Below are positions 17,533-25,574 of a stretch of 34,642 bases of DNA, piece by piece. The notes under the pieces were generated by a model, which saw only the letters and a program-made list of their open reading frames with translations, ran no database searches and had not been told where the DNA came from. Source of the stretch: an uncultured Acholeplasmatales bacterium. Lineage in GTDB: Bacteria; Bacillota_I; Bacilli_A; Acholeplasmatales; UBA5453. The stretch is from assembly GCA_927433595.1 (NCBI GenBank), contig CAKMJY010000043.1, forward strand, positions 1 to 34,642, in the 5' to 3' direction. Every line of letters begins with the position of its first letter. Within the stretch, counting starts at the first letter, position 1. Position numbers and translations under genes: made by a program.

Positions 17533-20500
17533 CTATATGCCCCAAACACTATCGGATAAATCTCTTAATAATACGATGTAATCTGTATTAGAATCGATGG
17601 TGCCTAGTTGAGGTTCAACTGGGTCAGGGGTAACTGCTAATACCAATTCAGGTACGATTGGACCTAATACGGTTGATAACTTCATGGTATTGAAGAATCC
17701 ACCTAATAAGTCTGCATCTGTGTAATCACCAGGCATAGAGCCTACTGGGTTTAAACTACCTACTGGTTGGATGTCGCCTAAGCCCTTAATCACGGCTACA
17801 AGTCGATCAACTTCACCAGTTGTTGGTGTATTCCATGCGGCTACCTTAGTGGCATATGGTGTATCAACCACTTCACCAAGTGGTGTGGTTAATGTTGTAC
17901 CAAATGCGGATTCGATACCTGACTTCATGAAGCTTGAAATCACTTCAATGTCTAGCAATCTAGATTGTGCAACTAACTTCAAGATGACACCTAGTTCGTC
18001 TGCTTCAGGATCAGTCATATTTGTAATATCGATTGAGCTTAAGCTGAAGCCACCATTTAATTCAACTAATAGATCGACTAAGACATCAATTTCTGTTGTC
18101 CATTCAGCCTTAGTTAAGGTTGGTTGTGGTGTTACTTTCCATGAAGATGCACTACTTAATGCTGCTGAATCCATGATTTCACCTAAGATTGGTCTTAGGA
18201 TTGCTGAATTATTAATCTTATTGAGGGCTGCCTTCAAGTCTGCACTGTTCGTACCATTGATGGTCGATAAGTCAGTGGATTGGAAGTAATCTGCGGCGTT
18301 AATTGCTTTAAGAACAAGCACTAATTCGCCTTCATTTACACCATCACCACGCCAGAAGTCTGGGTCGTTTGAAGAGTCAATTGGACTAATATTTAATCCA
18401 CCCTGTGTAATTAAGATTTGGTTAAACATCTTATCAAGTGAGAATTCAAATACTCTGCTAGATAGTAAGATGTCTGCAAGTGTTTCTGCCTTCGTATCAT
18501 CATTGATTGCTGTTACCATGCTTGCATAATTAAAGTTGTTGTAATCAATGCCAAGGGCATCCATATCTCTAATGGCTTTAAGCAATGGTAATAAGTCACC
18601 TTGAGGATAAGTTGGGTCTTCGTCTACTTTCCACTTGTAAGGTTCTGCATTTGGTAAAGTAGGGTTGATGAATGCGGATAATGTACCCGTTTCAATGATT
18701 GGTTTCACTTCTTCGATTAAGGTTGCTTCGATGACTTTAGATAATACTAAGGTATCTAGGTCTAAGCTTAATACGGTGTCAATGTCAATCACTGCAACAT
18801 TAATATCGCCGCCTGGGACTAATAATTTGAGGCCAACCAGTAAGTTTTCTAATTCGCCGTTAGTTGAATCAGTTGAGTGCCATGTTAAGCCTGTAGGCAC
18901 GACTAATAAGCCTGGATTAGAACCGGTAGGTGATACCATATCGGTAAATACATTTTCGAATACCAATGAAATGACTTCTGATAATGCAATCGTATGAATG
19001 TCTGCATTGCTTAAACCTAAGACTAAGTTAGCATCCATCGTACCAGAACCAAGTTTAGAAATACCTCTTAATAACTTGATTAATTCACCATCAGCGACGC
19101 CATCACCTTGCCAGAAGGTTGTATTCGCTTGGTTATCTAATTGAATATTCACGCCTGCATTATCATTTAGGATATAGGTAAACATCTTATCTAATGAATT
19201 ATGTAGGATTCTGGATTCAAGCATTGCATCGTTTACCACTTGAATGTTTGCTTCTACTGCTAATACAGTTGAGAAGGCTGTGTAATCAAATGTGGTTAAT
19301 GAAATGCCTATACCATCTAAGGTTTGAATCGATTTAAGGAGTGGTTTGAGATCGCCATCAGGATGATTTAGATCAGTACCTTGATACCAAACATATGACA
19401 CTGCACCTGGTAAGGTTGGTTCGATATAATTGGTCAAACTACCCGTTTCAATCATTGGTTGAACCGTCAATACGGCTGTATGTTCAATGACTTTAGATGC
19501 TAATAATAAATCGATATCTGCTGCGATAATCGCATCAAAGCCGAAATCAGCTGTTGCGATGTCTCCACCAGGGACTAATACTTTAAGTGCCAACAATAGG
19601 TTTTCTAACTCGCCATTTTCAGTTGAAGTAGAATGCCATGTTAAATTAGTTGGTACATAAATATCGCCATCTAGGTCACCACCAGGGGCAGCCATATCGG
19701 TTAATACCGCTTCAAATACTTGTGCAATGACTCTAGAAAGTGCCACTGTATGGATTTGAGCTTCTGATAAACTTAAGAATGCATTGGCATCAAAGTTGCT
19801 TGCACCAACGATTGAGATGGCTCTTAATAAGTGTTTCAATTGGCCGTCTGATACGCCATCACCTTGCCAGAAGGTTGGTTCTGCATCATGATCAAGTGTT
19901 ACATTGACACCTGCAGAGCCGTTTAATACGGTTGTAAATAATTTATCTAGTGAGTTGTGTAGTATTCTCGATGACAACAATAAATCGTTGACATTGGTAA
20001 TACTTGGTTCATCTGCTAATGCAGTTGTCATGGCTTGATAGTCTAGTGCTTGAATGTCTAAGCCCATATCGTCTAAGCCTTGAACTGCTGCAAGTAATGG
20101 TTTGAGATCGCCATCTGGGTGATTTTGATCAATACCGATATACCATACATAATCCACATTACCAGGTAATTTAGGTTCAATGTATGTAGATAGGCTACCG
20201 GTTTCAATCATTGGTTGAACCGTTAACACGGCTGTATGTTCAATGACTTTAGAAGCTAGTAATACGTCGACATCTGCTGCAATGATCGCATCAAATCCGA
20301 AGTCTGCTGTTGCGATATCGCCACCAGGTACTAGTACTTTGAGTGCGGTTAACATGTTTTCTAATTCACCGGTTTCAGTGGATGTTGAATACCATGTTAA
20401 TCCAGTTGGTACAAAGATTTGACCATCTAAATCGCCACCGGTAGATGACATGTCGATGATGACATTTTCAAATACTAATGCGATGACTCTAGATAATGCG

Positions 20501-23500
20501 ACTGTGTGGATATCTGCTTCTGATAACGTTAAGAACGCATTGGCATCAAAGCTGGTTGCATCCACTAAAGACACAGCTCTTAATAGCTTGATTAATTCAC
20601 CATCTGCAACACCATCGCCTTGCCAGAAGGTTGGTTCGCTTGTGTTATTTAACGTGATATTTAAGCCTGCTGAATCATTTAAGACGGTTGTAAATAGTTT
20701 GTCTAATGAGTTCGACAGAATTCTTGATGATAATAGTAAGTCGTTTAAGTCTGTAATCGCCGATTCACTAGATAGTGCAGCGGACAACGCTTGATAATCT
20801 AGGGCTTGAATATCAATGCCTAAATCATTTAAGCCTTGAACGGCTTCTAGTAATGGTTTTAAATCACCATCGGTATTATTTTCATCCACTTCCATGTACC
20901 ATGTATAATCGACGTCACCAGGTAATTTAGGTTCTATGTAAGTCGATAAATCACCAGTTTCGATCATTGGTCTAATGGTTTCAACCAATGTCATTTCAAC
21001 GGTCTTAGAACGTAAAATAACATCTAAGTCTACCGTCATAATGGTATTTAGATCCACAGAGAATGTGGCTAAATCTGTATTTGGAGGGACAACTGCTTTA
21101 AGGGCTAATAATAAGTATTCAAGTTCACCAGTTTCGGTTGAAGTGGAGTACCAAGTTAAACCTGTTGGTACACTTAATAAACCTTCTAAATCGCCACCGG
21201 TTGCAACCATATCCATGAACACGGCTTCAAACGTATTTGAAATCACCTTCGATAATGCAATCGTATGGATATCTGCTTCTGATAAAGCGATTAGTGCACT
21301 TGGGTCACTGCCTGCGCTTGATAAAATCTTAGCGGCTTTAAGGAGTGAATTGATTTCTAGTTCTGTCCATTCTTCTACCGTTTCAGGTAAAACAATTTCG
21401 AAATCACCAAGGTTCGCTTGTGTAGATACCATCTCAAAAATGGCATTTAAATTATATCTTATGACATATGAATCTGATAAGTAACCTGCTAATGCATCTA
21501 TCGATTCATTGGTTAGTAAACTTAAATCCCCACCAAGTATATCTGCAGATAAGATTTCTCTTGCTGCTTTTAATAGGGCTGTTAATTCTGTTTGACCAGA
21601 TTCGCTGCCCCAATCAATGGTTGGCGGAATGACTAATGTCACACCAAGATTAAGTTGCGTTAATAATGAACCAATGACGTCATTCATCTTCGTACTAATT
21701 AAGTTTGAACCACTAATTTTAGCAACTATCGCATCGATATTGGCGTCACTTAATACGGTTGTATAATCTGGGTTTTCTTCTTCTAATAACGTTAAAATGC
21801 CCGTTGATACGACGACCTTAGCCAATAAGACTAAGTTAGTAATCTCAGTTGCATTAAAGTTTGCATTGATATCTGCTTCTGTGATTAAGCCTTGATAATC
21901 AGCTGGTAGGTTTGCAATCATTTGATCGTAGATTAAACCTGCAACGACTGCTGTGTTATCATTCACCATGTTAAACGCAAATAATGCATCAAACACGTCT
22001 GAAATGGCTTGGTCCGTGATTGCCCCAAATACTGCTGGGTCTTGTAAGGTTTCAAAGTCATCCATTGAATCAAAGCCTAAGCCTTGGATGGCTAAATATA
22101 AATCCGCAATCGCTTCAAAGTCACCTTGTAGGTCTGCACCTTCAGGTAAGGTTAAATCGGCTTTAGTCACGCCTTGTTCTAGAAGCATCGCTTCAACACC
22201 TGGCATACCTAATGCGTAATTCAGTCCAATTGGTAAGCCGTATTGAAGCATTTCTAATTGACCTAAGTTAGCAAAAATGTCAGTGACGACTTCACCATCA
22301 AACATAAAGTAGTTTATATCTGATAATGGGACATCACTTTGTGCTTGAATTAATGTTAATGCATCGGCAAAAACATCACCTAAGACGCCTAAGTCTTGCA
22401 TATAATCGATGGCTTTAAGGTCTTCTAAGACAAACAAGTCTTCATATCCTTCAAGCATCTCGTCAAATTCACCACTATTTAATAAATATTCTAAGCCCAC
22501 CGGAATGATGACTTCAATCAAATCAAGGTCTGAAACCAAACCCATGATGGCAGTGACATCTTCTGGTGATAATTTATAGATGATGGTGTCATCAAATGTG
22601 GTAGACCCATCATTTGCTTCAACCAATAAGTTCACAGCTTCTAATGCTTTTTCAAGTTCTGCTCTAAACTGAATACTTGTATCTACATTATCGGTTTTGA
22701 CTGTGACTTCAAAAATCGAGTCAAACACGTATTCATCTAAAGCAACGTCGTCTATTTTGACATAACCCGCGATCATCCCGACATAGGTTGAGCGGTATTC
22801 AGATAAGAATTGTTGTACTTCTCCAATCAATTCATCCTGTTCAGCTTGTGGTTGCTGCACTTCAACTAGAACCATCTCATCATTGATCAACATCAATTGA
22901 TAAGTTGGTGTAGCATCCGCTTGTTGTGTCATCGCTAAATCAAGAGCGCCTGAAAAAGCGACTAATCCAGCAATTGGAATAGACATTAATAGGATTGAAA
23001 ATGCCCCTCTTAATGTTCCAACACCTGTACCAAGTAATCTGGACAAGCCTGATTTTTTCTTTTTCTTGCCTTTAGGTTTGAATATCAACCAAAGTATCCA
23101 TCCAACCACTTTGAATACAGTCGCATTTAGTACTAGCACCGCAATCAAGAATACCAATTGTAGTACCATTTGCGTCATACCATATACTAAAGCAAGTGCA
23201 TCCGAGCCATCGACTAACACATTAGCCAATGCTGGTTCCATGGATATTAATAAGGCTGGAATGGTTTCTTTTAAATTTGTAATTGGGACCTCAGCTTGAT
23301 AGTATTGTTCTACCATACTGATATCTTGGGTCATGAGGAATGCAGACACAACTGGCATCATAAAATAAGCCAGTACGAGCACACCTACTGTCCAAATCAA
23401 AAAGAAGGTTGATTTATAAAATCCTTGTACGAATCCCCAAAACGCTGCTAAGCCAATAATACCCATTGCGGCATAGTTCAGATATTGCAGCATTTCTTCT

Positions 23501-23514
23501 GCTTGAAAAGCCAT
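17533..23514 (-). CDS. Giant repeat protein with CvpA-like membrane domain (1993 residues)
   Basis: Residues 1-190 match the CvpA layout: hydrophobic segments at about 13-33, 36-60, 109-145 and 162-190, with GFVQGFYKS after the first and LSRLLGTGVGTLRGAF at the last. The loop at 147-154 is nearly all lysine, so it should face the cytoplasm and leave the C-terminus outside. Residues 200-1993 are acidic, contain no cysteine that I can see, and consist from about residue 650 of repeated ~84-residue helical modules. Each module opens with W or F, then G(E/D)LxxLLxAL, and closes with LxxSRVIxxxLxxxF or similar. Three module types (a, b, c) form a 252-residue unit repeated about four times. ATG 23514 has AGAGGTGA four bases upstream. 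Monocistronic. The function is unknown; perhaps an extracellular stalk or scaffold. Confidence 0.85.
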   Translation of the reverse strand: MAFQAEEMLQYLNYAAMGIIGLAAFWGFVQGFYKSTFFLIWTVGVLVLAYFMMPVVSAFLMTQDISMVEQYYQAEVPITNLKETIPALLISMEPALANVLVDGSDALALVYGMTQMVLQLVFLIAVLVLNATVFKVVGWILWLIFKPKGKKKKKSGLSRLLGTGVGTLRGAFSILLMSIPIAGLVAFSGALDLAMTQQADATPTYQLMLINDEMVLVEVQQPQAEQDELIGEVQQFLSEYRSTYVGMIAGYVKIDDVALDEYVFDSIFEVTVKTDNVDTSIQFRAELEKALEAVNLLVEANDGSTTFDDTIIYKLSPEDVTAIMGLVSDLDLIEVIIPVGLEYLLNSGEFDEMLEGYEDLFVLEDLKAIDYMQDLGVLGDVFADALTLIQAQSDVPLSDINYFMFDGEVVTDIFANLGQLEMLQYGLPIGLNYALGMPGVEAMLLEQGVTKADLTLPEGADLQGDFEAIADLYLAIQGLGFDSMDDFETLQDPAVFGAITDQAISDVFDALFAFNMVNDNTAVVAGLIYDQMIANLPADYQGLITEADINANFNATEITNLVLLAKVVVSTGILTLLEEENPDYTTVLSDANIDAIVAKISGSNLISTKMNDVIGSLLTQLNLGVTLVIPPTIDWGSESGQTELTALLKAAREILSADILGGDLSLLTNESIDALAGYLSDSYVIRYNLNAIFEMVSTQANLGDFEIVLPETVEEWTELEINSLLKAAKILSSAGSDPSALIALSEADIHTIALSKVISNTFEAVFMDMVATGGDLEGLLSVPTGLTWYSTSTETGELEYLLLALKAVVPPNTDLATFSVDLNTIMTVDLDVILRSKTVEMTLVETIRPMIETGDLSTYIEPKLPGDVDYTWYMEVDENNTDGDLKPLLEAVQGLNDLGIDIQALDYQALSAALSSESAITDLNDLLLSSRILSNSLDKLFTTVLNDSAGLNITLNNTSEPTFWQGDGVADGELIKLLRAVSLVDATSFDANAFLTLSEADIHTVALSRVIALVFENVIIDMSSTGGDLDGQIFVPTGLTWYSTSTETGELENMLTALKVLVPGGDIATADFGFDAIIAADVDVLLASKVIEHTAVLTVQPMIETGSLSTYIEPKLPGNVDYVWYIGIDQNHPDGDLKPLLAAVQGLDDMGLDIQALDYQAMTTALADEPSITNVNDLLLSSRILHNSLDKLFTTVLNGSAGVNVTLDHDAEPTFWQGDGVSDGQLKHLLRAISIVGASNFDANAFLSLSEAQIHTVALSRVIAQVFEAVLTDMAAPGGDLDGDIYVPTNLTWHSTSTENGELENLLLALKVLVPGGDIATADFGFDAIIAADIDLLLASKVIEHTAVLTVQPMIETGSLTNYIEPTLPGAVSYVWYQGTDLNHPDGDLKPLLKSIQTLDGIGISLTTFDYTAFSTVLAVEANIQVVNDAMLESRILHNSLDKMFTYILNDNAGVNIQLDNQANTTFWQGDGVADGELIKLLRGISKLGSGTMDANLVLGLSNADIHTIALSEVISLVFENVFTDMVSPTGSNPGLLVVPTGLTWHSTDSTNGELENLLVGLKLLVPGGDINVAVIDIDTVLSLDLDTLVLSKVIEATLIEEVKPIIETGTLSAFINPTLPNAEPYKWKVDEDPTYPQGDLLPLLKAIRDMDALGIDYNNFNYASMVTAINDDTKAETLADILLSSRVFEFSLDKMFNQILITQGGLNISPIDSSNDPDFWRGDGVNEGELVLVLKAINAADYFQSTDLSTINGTNSADLKAALNKINNSAILRPILGEIMDSAALSSASSWKVTPQPTLTKAEWTTEIDVLVDLLVELNGGFSLSSIDITNMTDPEADELGVILKLVAQSRLLDIEVISSFMKSGIESAFGTTLTTPLGEVVDTPYATKVAAWNTPTTGEVDRLVAVIKGLGDIQPVGSLNPVGSMPGDYTDADLLGGFFNTMKLSTVLGPIVPELVLAVTPDPVEPQLGTIDSNTDYIVLLRDLSDSVWGI
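18347..20618 (-). repeat. 756-bp tandem coding repeats inside the giant gene
   Basis: The same landmark (ccttgccagaagg or variant) recurs at 18347, 19106, 19862 and 20618, spaced 759, 756 and 756 bp. The intervening DNA is similar along its whole length, strongest between the two central units. This equals 252-253 codons, three 84-residue modules, in frame. Confidence 0.9.
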
Positions 23515-23545
23515 AAAATCACCTCTTCATAATTGTTTCATAAAA

Positions 23546-23574
23546 CTTATACTATATTCTATCACTCATGTTAA
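23546..23574 (-). promoter_or_regulatory. Promoter of the giant gene
   Basis: On the minus strand, -35 TTAACA (23569-23574), 17-bp spacer, -10 TATAAG (23546-23551); each box is one mismatch from consensus. Confidence 0.65.
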
Positions 23575-23656
23575 CAAATATCTATTTAAAAACACTTTGA
23601 ATATCAAGAAATATTTGTAAAATTTCATTTTTAGGTTACATTTTGGACTTTTTATT

Positions 23657-23684
23657 AAAAATAAAACCTGCGCTTGGCAGGTTT
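23657..23684 (-). terminator. Terminator of the alpha-glucosidase gene
   Basis: Perfect 8-bp stem AAACCTGC/GCAGGTTT (23664-23671 with 23677-23684) and a U-rich run on the minus strand. The stop codon is in the stem. Confidence 0.85.
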
Positions 23685-25395
23685 AGATGGTTTTCTTCAC
23701 TTTAAGGACAAATGACTCATAAGGTCTTAATACTAAGTGCTTTAAGGTTGGCACGGTGTTTTTGTAGTTAGATAACAATAACACCTCTACTTCAAGCCCT
23801 TCGATTGAAACCGTTTGAACATCATCAAAGAAGTTTGTTACGACTAGGATATCATCCTCATACGATCTTAAGTAAGCATAAACAGATGGGTGTTCTCTCA
23901 ATACTTGTTCGTAATCACCAAAGATGAATGTATCTATGTAGGTAGGATCTTTTCTCAGTTTCAAGACTTTTTTATAGTAATTCAATAATGAATCTGGATT
24001 GTTTTGTTCATCTTCAACGTTGATTGAAGTGTAATTTGGGTTTTCATGGAACCAAGGTTTTGCTGAAGAGAAACCGGCATATGGTGCATTTTTCCATTGC
24101 ATTGGTGTTCTTGCGTTATCTCTGCTTCTGTGGGCAGTGAATCCAATGAATCTGTCTTTGTCCTGATTGCCTTCAACACAAGCAATGTGATAGCTATTTT
24201 TAACTGAGACATCGTTAAAATCTTCAATCGTTTTAAATGGGTAGTTGGTCATCCCAATTTCTTCACCTTGATAGATGAATGGGGTACCCCACATAAAGTA
24301 AAGTGCAGTCGCAAGCATTGAGCCTGATAAAATACGTTTTTCGACGTTACCATATTGGCTCATGACTCTAGGTTGATCGTGATTTAGCCAATAAATTGGG
24401 TGCCACGCATTGCCATATAGATTGGTTTGCCATTTATCAAACATATCTTTTAGATGTGGTAAGTTAGTTACTACTTTTTCATTTGGGTCTTTTAGGTCCC
24501 ATACATTGTTACACCAGTTATGATCAAAATTGAACACCATGTTAAGTTCATCGCGATTTAACCCAGCATATTCAATCGCTTCTTTCGGCATCGCACCACC
24601 ACCAACTTCACCCACGGTCATGACATCGTATTTGGATAAGACTTCATGGTTGAATTCTTTTAAGTAGTCATGCAATTTAGGTAAGTTAGAAAACTTACGC
24701 CAGTCCGGTTTATATTTTTCATTTGAGTCCATGGTTGAATCTTCAAACGTCTTAGAACGCGCAATATGGGCAACTGCATCGACTCTAAACCCGTCTATAC
24801 CTAAATCTAACCAAAACTTGGCCATAACAAACATGCTTTTTCTAACGGCTTCATTTGCCCAGTTTAAATCTGGCATTTTTTTAGAGAATATCTTCATGTA
24901 ATATTCCCCAGTGATATCATCTTTTTGCCAGCATGACCCACCAAAGAACGATGCCCAGTTGGTTGGTTCAACTTCTTTACCATCGACGATTTTACCTTTT
25001 TGCCAAATATAATAATCCCTGTATGGGTTATCTAAGGATTTTCTCGATTCCATAAACCACTCATGTTCATCTGAGGTTTGGTTCATCACCAAATCGGCAA
25101 TGATTCTAATACCTCTTTTATGAGCTTCTTTGATTAATCTTTTCGCATCTTCTAGGGTGCCGTATTCTGGGCTGATATCATAAAAATCGGATACATCATA
25201 CCCATTATCATCCATTGGTGACTTATAAAAAGGACAAATCCATAACAGATCAACCCCTAGGTCTTTTAAATAATCTAGTTTTTCGATGATGCCATTGATG
25301 TCACCAATGCCATCCCCATTTGTATCATAAAAACTTCTTAAATATATTTGATAGCCGATGGCTTGTTTCCACCATTTGTTTTCTAAGAATGACAT
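23683..25395 (-). CDS. GH13 alpha-glucosidase (oligo-1,6-glucosidase/MalL-like)
   Basis: Cytoplasmic glucosidase of 570 residues that should release glucose from short alpha-glucans such as maltose or isomaltose. The N-terminus WWKQAIGYQIYLRSFYDTNGDGIGDI is typical of the oligo-1,6-glucosidase group. Catalytic residues: nucleophile D206 (GFRVDAVAH), acid/base E263 (VGEVGG), transition-state D340 (LNHDQPR). Oddity: region I reads DLVMNQTSDEH, with Q106 where almost all GH13 enzymes have His. ATG 25395 has AAAGGAG upstream. No signal peptide. Divergent from the neopullulanase-like gene, with shared operators between them. Trehalose-6-phosphate hydrolase is the main alternative. Confidence 0.9.
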   Translation of the reverse strand: MSFLENKWWKQAIGYQIYLRSFYDTNGDGIGDINGIIEKLDYLKDLGVDLLWICPFYKSPMDDNGYDVSDFYDISPEYGTLEDAKRLIKEAHKRGIRIIADLVMNQTSDEHEWFMESRKSLDNPYRDYYIWQKGKIVDGKEVEPTNWASFFGGSCWQKDDITGEYYMKIFSKKMPDLNWANEAVRKSMFVMAKFWLDLGIDGFRVDAVAHIARSKTFEDSTMDSNEKYKPDWRKFSNLPKLHDYLKEFNHEVLSKYDVMTVGEVGGGAMPKEAIEYAGLNRDELNMVFNFDHNWCNNVWDLKDPNEKVVTNLPHLKDMFDKWQTNLYGNAWHPIYWLNHDQPRVMSQYGNVEKRILSGSMLATALYFMWGTPFIYQGEEIGMTNYPFKTIEDFNDVSVKNSYHIACVEGNQDKDRFIGFTAHRSRDNARTPMQWKNAPYAGFSSAKPWFHENPNYTSINVEDEQNNPDSLLNYYKKVLKLRKDPTYIDTFIFGDYEQVLREHPSVYAYLRSYEDDILVVTNFFDDVQTVSIEGLEVEVLLLSNYKNTVPTLKHLVLRPYESFVLKVKKTI

Positions 25396-25424
25396 AAATA
25401 AATTCTCCTTTAATCTCTATATTC

Positions 25425-25433
25425 ATGATATCA
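25425..25433 (-). promoter_or_regulatory. Extended -10 promoter of the alpha-glucosidase gene
   Basis: On the minus strand TGATATCAT; the -35 region is weak. The first TGTAA/TTACA operator lies about 35 bp upstream of it. Confidence 0.5.
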
Positions 25434-25464
25434 CAAAATCGATGCTTAAAAAGGAGATTCGAGT

Positions 25465-25478
25465 TGTAAGGCGTTACA
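25465..25478. promoter_or_regulatory. Operator 1: TGTAA-N4-TTACA inverted repeat
   Basis: TGTAAGGCGTTACA, a perfect 5+5 inverted repeat in the divergent glycosidase intergenic region. Its twin is 26 bp away. Probable site for a sugar-responsive regulator. Confidence 0.6.
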
Positions 25479-25491
25479 TTTAAACTATTCA

Positions 25492-25504
25492 TGTAAGCGT
25501 TACA
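25492..25504. promoter_or_regulatory. Operator 2: TGTAA-N3-TTACA inverted repeat
   Basis: TGTAAGCGTTACA, occupying the place of the -35 box of the plus-strand promoter whose -10 TATAAT is at 25514-25519. The arms are the same as in operator 1. Confidence 0.65.
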
Positions 25505-25513
25505 ATTTTCTTG

Positions 25514-25519
25514 TATAAT
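25514..25519 (+). promoter_or_regulatory. -10 box of the neopullulanase-like gene
   Basis: TATAAT with no good -35 seventeen bases upstream; operator 2 is there instead. Expected transcription start near 25526. Confidence 0.6.
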
Positions 25520-25536
25520 GAAAGTGTTAGATTTGA

Positions 25537-25568
25537 AAGGAGATTATTCAACCGCGATTGAATAAGGG
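25537..25568 (+). promoter_or_regulatory. Shine-Dalgarno, hairpin, second weak Shine-Dalgarno before the start
   Basis: AAGGAG (25537-25542) is 32 nt before the ATG at 25575, too far to act directly. Between them a perfect 8-bp hairpin, TTATTCAA/TTGAATAA (25544-25551 with 25558-25565), would shorten the distance to about 10 nt when folded. A weaker AAGGG lies at 25564-25568. Confidence 0.6.
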
Positions 25569-25574
25569 TATGAT

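Noticed and set aside
18347-20618. CRISPR array
   Set aside because: The periodicity is 756 bp, in frame and fully coding; there are no short repeats with unique spacers.
20975-21484. Antisense open frame of 169 codons in the giant gene
   Set aside because: No ribosome binding site; it is explained by the biased codon use and repeats of the sense gene.
25492-25505. CcpA cre site
   Set aside because: TGTAAGCGTTACA looks cre-like but is 13 bp with odd symmetry; the central CG does not align with the 14-bp cre consensus, and the twin site has a different spacer.
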